A DNA stretch of 10,932 nt from an uncultured Acidobacteriota bacterium (GTDB lineage Bacteria > Acidobacteriota > Blastocatellia > Pyrinomonadales > Pyrinomonadaceae), in assembly GCA_902826505.1 (NCBI GenBank), contig CADEFG010000101.1, positions 1 to 10,932 of the forward strand, read 5' to 3'. Positions 6,199 through 10,932 of the stretch are shown here, one piece after another; within the stretch, counting starts at the first letter, position 1; each line of letters opens with the position of its first letter. The position numbers and the translations under genes are program-made. The notes under the pieces are model-generated. The model saw only the letters and a program-made list of their open reading frames with translations, searched no databases and was not told where the DNA came from.

Positions 6199-6624
6199 TT
6201 ATTTCAATGCTTTCAATTGATCGTCCGTTAGTTCGCCGATCGAATGCAAAAGACCCATTTCTTCATTTGTGATTATCAGAAAGGTTTCGTTTCTTGTGCC
6301 TTTTTCGAATTTCGATTGATACGCAAATTCGATTTGTCTTTCCTTGTCATTGAGTATTGTTATTTTTGTATAAACCAACTTGGAACTGATATGTTTTCCA
6401 AACTTTTCAAAAGCGATGGCTAAGACATAACCAAGCGCTTCTTTGCTTTTGGTAGCTTTGGCATCTTCGTGCGCCGTGTTGAAAATCTCTTCGTAATTTT
6501 GTTCGTTGTAGAGTTGGTGGTAATTTTCGACCGTCTTTTCGGCTAATTTTTTTTCGCTTGAGCAGGCTGATAAAAATATTGATAATAATAAAATTGCGAT
6601 GGCAAATTTAAGGCAGGTCTTCAT
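6199..6624 (-). CDS. Small lipoprotein of unknown function
   Basis: A 141-residue protein from the ATG at 6622-6624, chosen because an AAAAGGA ribosome binding site lies about 6 bases upstream and because it gives a clean lipoprotein signal: MKTC, hydrophobic core, then the lipobox LSAC with the lipid-bearing Cys at residue 21. A longer in-frame start 15 codons upstream would spoil this signal. The mature part (SSEKKLAEKTVENYHQLYNEQNYEEIFNTAHE and later FAYQSKFEKGTRNETFLII) has the helix-then-strands look of small NTF2-like or DUF4019/DUF3887-type lipoproteins, but I cannot assign it. It should be anchored in a membrane facing the periplasm. It stands between two paralogous membrane proteins, which suggests a shared role at the envelope; this is inference. 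Confidence 0.78.
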   Translation of the reverse strand: MKTCLKFAIAILLLSIFLSACSSEKKLAEKTVENYHQLYNEQNYEEIFNTAHEDAKATKSKEALGYVLAIAFEKFGKHISSKLVYTKITILNDKERQIEFAYQSKFEKGTRNETFLIITNEEMGLLHSIGELTDDQLKALK

Positions 6625-6707
6625 TTTTTTCCTTTTGCGTATATTTTGAACATTTAATTTATAAACCAAAGCCGGACAAATTTAAACTTTTTTGAGGCTG
6701 TTAATGC

Positions 6708-6757
6708 AAAATCGTCAAATATTTGTAAAGTGAATTAAACAAACATTTGACGATTTT
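6708..6757 (-). terminator. Long hairpin, probable terminator downstream of the gene at 6787
   Basis: 6708-6726 and 6739-6757 are 19-base arms with 18 complementary positions and a 12-base loop. In minus-strand RNA the single non-matching pair (6721/6744) becomes a G-U wobble, so all 19 positions pair. In plus-strand RNA it would be an A-C mismatch, which favours function in the minus direction. The stem is AT-rich and ends in TTTT. It lies 30 bases downstream of the small membrane protein gene and about 80 bases before the lipoprotein start, so it could end the first transcript or separate the two genes. Confidence 0.5.
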
Positions 6758-6786
6758 CAAACAAATCGAAATTTCTTCGGCATTTT

Positions 6787-7038
6787 TTAGTCTTTATATT
6801 CTTTCAAGGCTCGCTTGTAATCGCGCATAGCCGCAAAGGAAATCGGGGTTTTGCCTTCGAGTTTTGAAGTTTTCGAATCTTTACTTAGCATTTTATAGCC
6901 GACATAACCGGTCAAACCGATCGCGCCGATCCAGAATAAATACCAAATTATCGAATATAGAAACCCGAAAACCGAAAAAGCCAGCATTCCGAGAATTACC
7001 AATCCCAAAGCAATCAACAACATTTTGATAAAATTCAT
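6787..7038 (-). CDS. Small membrane protein, paralogue of the protein at 5893-6162
   Basis: An 83-residue protein with about 50 hydrophobic residues forming two likely transmembrane helices (FIKMLLIALGLVILGMLAF, then SIIWYLFWIGAIGLTGYVG), followed by a charged tail KDSKTSKLEGKTPISF and a final LKEYKD. Shared positions with the protein at 5893-6162 (IK near the start, W-x3-W-x-G, GY-x-GYK, LE-x-K-x-PI, EYK) make them paralogues; I recognise no named family. An AAGGAG ribosome binding site (7047-7052 reversed) is 8 bases before the ATG at 7036-7038. It is divergent from murE with about 100 bases between the two start codons, where overlapping promoters can be proposed. A strong hairpin (6708-6757) lies just after its stop. 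Confidence 0.78.
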   Translation of the reverse strand: MNFIKMLLIALGLVILGMLAFSVFGFLYSIIWYLFWIGAIGLTGYVGYKMLSKDSKTSKLEGKTPISFAAMRDYKRALKEYKD

Positions 7039-7059
7039 CGTTTTTTCTCCTTTTAATCA

Positions 7060-7089
7060 ATTATCAGCGATTTCGCAAAATCTATTCAA
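7060..7089 (-). promoter_or_regulatory. Candidate promoter for the small membrane protein gene
   Basis: On the reverse strand TTGAAT (7084-7089) and GATAAT (7060-7065) are separated by 18 bases, matching four and five of six sigma-70 consensus positions. The predicted start near 7053 would leave a very short leader that begins at the AAGGAG ribosome binding site. It overlaps the opposite murE promoter. Support is by sequence match only. Confidence 0.35.
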
Positions 7090-7100
7090 AATCGTATAAT
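7072..7100 (+). promoter_or_regulatory. Candidate sigma-70 promoter of murE
   Basis: A perfect TATAAT (7095-7100) is preceded by TTCGCA (7072-7077, four of six consensus positions) at the ideal 17-base spacing. Transcription would start near 7107. That excludes the upstream TTG at 7111 as a sensible start and fits the TTG at 7141, which has a proper ribosome binding site. The -10 is flanked by the inverted repeat tattcaaaa (7083-7091) / ttttgaata (7109-7117), a possible operator. Confidence 0.55.
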
Positions 7101-7140
7101 TCAACCTGTTTTGAATAACGATTTTTTCGAGGATAAAGTT

Positions 7141-8634
7141 TTGACTTTTCAAAAAGTAAATCTCCGAATGCTTGCCGAGAGCTTGAATGCCCAACTTTCC
7201 GGCAACGAAACCGCCGAAGTTTCGAGCGTTACGCACGACTCGCGGCAAGCGCGCGAAGGTTCTCTGTTTGCGGCGATTCGCGGTTTGACGATGGATGGGC
7301 ATCGCTTTATTGATGATGTTATCCGGCGCGGCGCGGTCGGGATAATTTCCGAGTTTGATCCGCCCAATCAATTTAAGGGCGCGTGGCTCAAAGTTGCCGA
7401 TGCTCGCGAATCTTTGGCAAAAGCCGCGTCGGTAATTTACGGAAACCCGTCACACGACATAAAACTCGTCGGCATTACCGGAACCAACGGCAAAACGACC
7501 ACAACGTATCTTTGCTTTGCGCTAGCCGAAGCGAACGGTGAAAAAGCCGCGATGCTGACGACCGTCGAGTACAGAATCGGCGAAAAGTCGGTAGAAGCAA
7601 TTCGCACAACCCCCGAAGCCTCGGACACGAACAAATTTTTGCGTGAGTCGGTTGAGATGGGTTGCCAGACAGCCGTGATGGAAACATCCTCGCAGGCAAT
7701 CGATCTGCATCGTTGTGATTGGCTTCGTTTTAAGGTCGGTATTTTTACAAATCTAACCCGCGACCATCTCGATTATCATTTGACGATGGAAAACTATTTC
7801 GACGCGAAAAAGAAACTTTTCGATGGACGATTAGGTGAAAAACCAGCGTCTTGTGTGATCAATATTGATGACGAATGGGGCGCCAAACTGGCGAATCAAT
7901 TAAAAGCGAACGGTCAGCGAGTTTTAACTTTCGCACAAGATAACCAGGCGGATCTAACGGCTGAAAATATCGAAGTTTCTTTGATCAAGGGCACATCTTT
8001 TTTGCTCAAAACGCCCAACCGTGAACGCCAGATAACTTCGCCGCTCGTCGGCAGACCGCACGTTTATAATATGCTCGCGGCAACCGCCGCGTCGCTCGAA
8101 CTCGGTTTTGATTTGGACAAAATCGTCAATGGTTTGGAAACTTGCGTCGGTGCCCCCGGACGTTTTGAAAGAGTGCAGCACGACCGCGATTTTGCAGTGG
8201 TCGTTGATTACGCGCATTCGGACGATGCGCTTTTGAACACTTTAAAAACCGCCCGGGATTTGACGAAAGGCAGGATCATCACGGTTTTCGGCTGCGGCGG
8301 CGACCGTGATAAAACAAAACGCGTTCCGATGGGCGAAGTCGCGGGCAGAAACAGCGATCTGGTGATCGTCACTTCGGATAATCCGCGCACCGAAGAACCC
8401 TTGAAAATAATCGAACAGATCGAAGTCGGATTAAAAAACACGAATTGTCCGTTTCTTTCGATTTCCGACCGCCGCGAAGCAATTCATCAGGCAATTTCAA
8501 AAGCCAAACCCGACGATGTTGTGATAATCGCGGGCAAAGGACACGAAACTTATCAAATCGTCGGTAACGAAAAATACCATTTTGACGATCGCGAAATTGC
8601 GCGTGAAGCTTTGGACAAATTAAAAGATGAATAA
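7141..8634 (+). CDS. murE: UDP-MurNAc-L-Ala-D-Glu:meso-diaminopimelate ligase MurE
   Basis: A 497-residue Mur ligase that adds meso-diaminopimelate to UDP-MurNAc-L-Ala-D-Glu with ATP, a cytoplasmic step of peptidoglycan synthesis. N-terminal substrate domain: SSVTHDSRQAREGSLFAAI (28-46). Central ATP domain: GITGTNGKTTT (111-121), TTPEA (156-160), METSSQAI and TNLTRDHLDYH. C-terminal domain: GRFERV, VVDYAHSDDAL, FGCGGDRDKTKR, DNPR at 413-416 and AGKGHE. DNPRTE is the signature of enzymes that use meso-DAP rather than lysine. I chose the TTG at 7141: GAGG (7129-7132) lies 8 bases upstream and the protein begins near the family's usual VNLRxL start. A TTG at 7111 is in frame but would lie 4 bases from the predicted transcript start. 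No other mur/dcw gene is next to it in this window; the following gene starts 2 bases after its stop. Confidence 0.95.
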   Translation: MTFQKVNLRMLAESLNAQLSGNETAEVSSVTHDSRQAREGSLFAAIRGLTMDGHRFIDDVIRRGAVGIISEFDPPNQFKGAWLKVADARESLAKAASVIYGNPSHDIKLVGITGTNGKTTTTYLCFALAEANGEKAAMLTTVEYRIGEKSVEAIRTTPEASDTNKFLRESVEMGCQTAVMETSSQAIDLHRCDWLRFKVGIFTNLTRDHLDYHLTMENYFDAKKKLFDGRLGEKPASCVINIDDEWGAKLANQLKANGQRVLTFAQDNQADLTAENIEVSLIKGTSFLLKTPNRERQITSPLVGRPHVYNMLAATAASLELGFDLDKIVNGLETCVGAPGRFERVQHDRDFAVVVDYAHSDDALLNTLKTARDLTKGRIITVFGCGGDRDKTKRVPMGEVAGRNSDLVIVTSDNPRTEEPLKIIEQIEVGLKNTNCPFLSISDRREAIHQAISKAKPDDVVIIAGKGHETYQIVGNEKYHFDDREIAREALDKLKDE

Positions 8635-8636
8635 TT

Positions 8637-9188
8637 ATGAAAGTATTGCTTTTTACTTTGCTTTTTGTAATTTTGGCTTCAACAGTGAATGCTCAAATAC
8701 CGGATTGGTTTGTTAAACTCAAGCGATTGCAGGAGTTTGCCTCAAATGAAAAAGATATTGAAATACTTTTTAATTCGCCTAAAGTTTCTTATACGACATT
8801 TCAAGACAAAATAAGATCCGGTGATACCTGGATGAAACTAACCAGATATGAACTACCCGAAGGCGAGCTGGAAGTTCTTTTTTCGGCGGGAAAATGTTCG
8901 GATCAAAATATCAAAGGTTGAAATTTAGATAACGGCATTATTATCACCTACGACTTTTCGTTGAATAATTTAATTTCGGTAAAGCGTCTGAAATTAAATC
9001 TCAACAAAAACACTTGGTCCAAAGCTGATGATACGGAACATCTTTTTTATAAAGATTCAAAAAAGGGCGTAACGTATACAGTTTTGGGTGGAAAACTGCA
9101 ATACATCAAATTTAACAACCCAAAGGCAGATTCCTTTGAATGCGAAAGGATTCAAAATAAATTAATCACCAGAAATTTTATCAAATAA
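8637..9188 (+). pseudogene. Secreted hypothetical protein gene interrupted by an in-frame TGA
   Basis: The ATG at 8637 is 2 bases after the murE stop, so translation is probably coupled. The first part (94 residues) has a Sec signal peptide (MKVLLFTLLFVILASTVNAQ) and then DWFVKLKRLQEFASNEKDIEILF. A TGA at 8919-8921 stops it, but the same frame continues without a break for 88 codons to the TAA at 9186-9188, reading NLDNGIIITYDFSLNN, then WSKADDTEHLF and GVTYTVLGGKLQYIKF. The continuity, matching low-GC composition and matching style show one original gene of about 183 codons. A single TGG-to-TGA change (Trp in a likely GWN motif) is the simplest explanation: a nonsense mutation or a sequencing error. 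Recoding is not supported, since another gene here ends in TGA. Function unknown; probably periplasmic. Confidence 0.7.
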
Positions 9189-9518
9189 TTATTTCAACGA
9201 ATCAATAAATCTTGACAGAAAATTTCTCTGCGCGACGCCTAATTCGATAAAACGCACGCCAAAACCGATTTCATAGACGTGATTGACGACCGCGCTCAGG
9301 AATTGAACTTTCATCCCGTCACTTAACGGAAAAAATATTTTGACTTTATCGCCGTCTTCGACTTCGCCCGAGCAAAGCACGAAACAGCCCTCGCGGCTAA
9401 TGTCGTTGATCGTGCCGTTTTTTCTGCCGATCTTTGATTCCCATTCGATTTCAATGGCGACGTTGTATCTTGGTTCTGACCGCCGTTCGCCGCCGGTTCT
9501 TCTATCAATCAATGACAT
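9189..9518 (-). CDS. PilZ domain protein, likely c-di-GMP binding
   Basis: A 109-residue single-domain PilZ protein. Both nucleotide-binding motifs are present: the arginine motif in ERRSEPRYNV (residues ~11-20, RxxxR type) and the D-x-S-x-x-G motif in NDISREGCFV (about 38-47). The rest follows the PilZ beta-barrel (DGDKVKIFFPLSDG, GFGVRFIEL). Such proteins sense cyclic di-GMP and act on motility, polysaccharide or surface functions through partners that cannot be named here. No signal peptide or membrane span is seen. The ATG at 9516-9518 lies within the 3' end of the upstream permease gene (14-base overlap), so the two are probably translated from one message. Its stop at 9189-9191 abuts the convergent gene ending at 9188, leaving no room for a terminator. 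Confidence 0.88.
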   Translation of the reverse strand: MSLIDRRTGGERRSEPRYNVAIEIEWESKIGRKNGTINDISREGCFVLCSGEVEDGDKVKIFFPLSDGMKVQFLSAVVNHVYEIGFGVRFIELGVAQRNFLSRFIDSLK

Positions 9519-10407
9519 CTTCGTTTTTATCTTCCGTTATTCCTTTATTTCTGCTCGTCAAATAATAATAAACTGGTAATCCCAGCAAAATCAGGAAAAT
9601 TCCTGCAAAAGATTGCTTCGGTGTTGTAATCATCGTATTTATCAATAGCCAACCCGCCACCAATAAAAACAAAATCGGCACAACCGGATAACCAAAAGCC
9701 TTGTAAGGTCGTTCAGCGTTCGGAAATTTTTTGCGGAAGACGAAAACCGAAGAGGTAACGAGTGCGTAAAAAATCCACGAGCCGAAGATCACGTAATCGG
9801 TCAACGTATCGAACGAACCCGAAATTGCCAGAAGTGCCGCCCAGACGCCCTGAAAAATCAACGCATAAACCGGAACTCGCGTGCCTTCCGAAAGTCTGCC
9901 GATCGATTCGAACATCAAACCGTCTTTCGCCATCGCATACGGCACCCGCGCACCCGTTAGAATCGAAGTGTGAAGCGTGCCGATTGACGAAAGCATCAAA
10001 CCGACCGTGAAAAGCGAAACCGCCACGCCAACGCCGAAAGATTTTAGATCGCCGCCGAAAAATCTCGAAACGACTTCCTTTGCAACCGAAGAATCTTTTG
10101 AAACCGAAGCGATCGTTGTCGGGTCAAGCACGTAAAAATAGGCGAAATGGACAAAAACGTAAAGAATTATGATAACAATCGTCCCGCCGATCAGCGCCAG
10201 CGGAATATTTTTCCCGGGCTTTTTAATTTCTCCGGCGACCAGACTCAAATTATTCCAACCATCGTAGCCCCACAAAGCACCAAGCATCGCCGCGCCGAAT
10301 CCGCCGGTTCCTCCCGGCGCGATCACCAACGAATCTGGCCACGCGATCTGGATCGGGGGATTCCGTCTCCATTTTTGGGACGGGATCACCGATTCGATGG
10401 GTAGCAA
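9505..10407 (-). CDS. APC/LAT-family amino acid permease, 5' part missing
   Basis: The frame gives about 300 residues, of which the C-terminal ~280 belong to an amino acid-polyamine-organocation permease of the LAT/SteT kind. The diagnostic stretch FGAAMLGALWGYDGWNNL (TM6 region with the unwound-helix glycine) is followed by AGEIKKPGKNIPLALIGG and about six further membrane helices (e.g. IVIIILYVFVHFAYFYVL, FGVGVAVSLFTVGLMLSS, VVPILFLLVAGWLLIN), ending in a short charged tail. Full proteins have about 12 helices and 450-490 residues, so TM1-5 are absent. Residues before about WPDSLVIAPGG do not look like a permease, and base composition changes there (about 10340-10400); the ATG at 10405-10407 is thus not a real start. 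The gene was cut by the junction and is probably complete in the source genome. It overlaps pilZ by 14 bases. Confidence 0.8.
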   Translation of the reverse strand: MLPIESVIPSQKWRRNPPIQIAWPDSLVIAPGGTGGFGAAMLGALWGYDGWNNLSLVAGEIKKPGKNIPLALIGGTIVIIILYVFVHFAYFYVLDPTTIASVSKDSSVAKEVVSRFFGGDLKSFGVGVAVSLFTVGLMLSSIGTLHTSILTGARVPYAMAKDGLMFESIGRLSEGTRVPVYALIFQGVWAALLAISGSFDTLTDYVIFGSWIFYALVTSSVFVFRKKFPNAERPYKAFGYPVVPILFLLVAGWLLINTMITTPKQSFAGIFLILLGLPVYYYLTSRNKGITEDKNEDVID

Positions 10408-10557
10408 TGATGTGGCGTCTGATTTCCTGCCCTACGATCTCAGCGACACCGGCGTCATCGCTTGGCGCGAAGGCCCTGGGTCGTTCTGGTTGAAGGACGC
10501 CCGGAACCTCGACGCGTTTTCTTCCCTGCTCACCCTGGTTTTCGGCCCCGGCAGCTA
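10345..10557. other. Unassigned GC-rich segment between the broken permease and the ABC permease
   Basis: This segment is GC-richer than the DNA to its left. On the plus strand one frame is open throughout (IWIGGFRLHFWDGITDSM ... VIAWREGPGSFWLKDARN ... LVFGPGSYYD), with third positions mostly G or C, as in a real gene from a GC-rich genome. On the minus strand another frame is also open (DDAGVAEIVGQEIRRH ... DPVPKMETESPDPDR). I recognise neither. The plus frame runs on into the ABC permease region and stays open to 10789, which would be an unnatural overlap. The segment is therefore either a fragment of an unknown gene joined at both ends, or downstream DNA of the ABC permease gene. Confidence 0.45.
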
Positions 10558-10932
10558 CTACGACTTGAACTTCGGATCGAGCCAGTCGCGCAGCGAATCG
10601 CCGAACAGATTGAACGCGAAGACCGCGAGGCTGATGGCGAGGCCCGGGAACAGGATCATCCACGGCGCCTCGCGGAAGAAGTCCGAGGCATTGCCGGACA
10701 GCATCAGGCCCCAGGCGGGGGTCGGCTCGGTGACGCCGAGGCCGAGGAACGACAGGGACGCCTCCAGCAGGATCGCCTGGGCGACATAGGCGGTCAGCAT
10801 GATCAGGTATGGCGCGACCAGGTTCGGCGCCATGTGCCGGCAGATGATCCGGAGGTGCGAATAGCCCGCGGCCCGCGCGGCGTCGATGTAGGGCATCGCG
10901 CGTACCGATAGCGCGGCGGCGCGCACCACGCG
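10558..10932 (-). CDS. DppC/OppC-type ABC transporter permease, C-terminal part
   Basis: The frame enters from the right edge and ends with a TAG at 10558-10560, giving the last ~124 residues of a ~300-residue inner-membrane permease for dipeptide/oligopeptide/nickel-type ABC importers. The cytoplasmic EAA coupling loop is clear (YIDAARAAGYSHLRII, then RHMAPNLVAPYL), followed by ASLSFLGLGVTEPTPAWG, the membrane segment APWMILFPGLAISLAVFAF and the usual end NLFGDSLRDWLDPKFKS. The sequence style is that of alphaproteobacterial DppC proteins (inference). Codons are strongly GC-ending, unlike every gene left of 10340. The partner DppB and the ATPase genes are not in view; no dppD start follows the stop on the left, where they often lie. 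Confidence 0.9.
   Translation of the reverse strand, partial: RVVRAAALSVRAMPYIDAARAAGYSHLRIICRHMAPNLVAPYLIMLTAYVAQAILLEASLSFLGLGVTEPTPAWGLMLSGNASDFFREAPWMILFPGLAISLAVFAFNLFGDSLRDWLDPKFKS

Noticed and set aside
7111..7140. Upstream TTG as the murE start
   Set aside because: It would add ten atypical residues, has no ribosome binding site and lies about 4 bases from the predicted transcription start.
8919..8960. Selenocysteine insertion at the TGA
   Set aside because: No convincing bacterial SECIS hairpin follows the codon; only a short gataa/ttatc stem is visible, and the context fits a lost Trp codon better.
10250..10663. Minus-strand frame of 137 codons across the junction
   Set aside because: It overlaps the true ABC permease and the amino acid permease in another frame and crosses the composition break; only its middle could possibly be coding.
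10397..10911. Two long plus-strand frames in the GC-rich end (10397-10789 and 10462-10911)
   Set aside because: From 10558 onward both are antisense shadows of the well-recognised DppC-type permease; GC-rich DNA often leaves such frames open.

Overview
The first ~10.34 kb look like one chromosomal segment of a moderately AT-rich Gram-negative-type bacterium. Protein style (SnoaL/DUF4440 proteins, PilZ, LAT-type amino acid permease, DAP-type MurE, small paralogous hypotheticals) suggests an Acidobacteriota member, perhaps Blastocatellia-like; this is inference and no marker was searched. The last ~590 bases differ: they are visibly GC-rich and carry the 3' end of a DppC/OppC-type ABC permease that reads like an alphaproteobacterial gene. 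The change occurs inside an amino acid permease gene, which loses its 5' part there, so the right end is probably composite (assembly chimera, or a recent recombination).

Layout, left to right. Positions 1-192 (minus): start of the ribosome-assembly GTPase gene engB, running off the left edge. 272-938 (minus): two related genes of unknown function, the shorter matching only the C-terminal part of the longer. 1133-2079 (plus): two consecutive NTF2-fold genes (a secreted DUF4440-like protein and a SnoaL-like ester cyclase); the second carries a one-base frameshift near its end. 2076-5772 (minus): a protein quality-control block in transcription order tRNA-Leu(UAG), tig, clpP, clpX. 5893-7038 (minus): two paralogous small membrane proteins on either side of a small lipoprotein. 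7141-9188 (plus): murE and, two bases later, a secreted small protein interrupted by an in-frame TGA. 9189-10407 (minus): PilZ protein and the truncated amino acid permease, overlapping by 14 bases. 10345-10557: coding-like but unassigned DNA. 10558-10932 (minus): ABC permease C-terminus.

How the genes fit together. tRNA-Leu, tig, clpP, clpX and engB preserve the well-known bacterial tig-clp-engB neighbourhood. Here lon, which sits between clpX and engB in Bacillus, is not seen; small accessory genes occupy the gap. Trigger factor handles nascent chains, ClpXP degrades tagged or misfolded proteins, and EngB assembles the 50S subunit. MurE belongs to peptidoglycan synthesis and is transcribed away from the membrane-protein cluster from a good-looking promoter that overlaps a divergent one.

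Non-coding structure is the most unusual part. The gaps in front of engB and clpX are each filled end to end by opposed heptamer-type repeats that fold back on each other, with different heptamer sequences but the same architecture. Two long inverted repeats (4074-4136, 6708-6757) look like hairpins made in minus-strand transcripts. No gene-free stretch longer than 300 bases exists. I see no CRISPR array, insertion sequence, rRNA gene or defence system, and no convincing wholly new multi-gene system.
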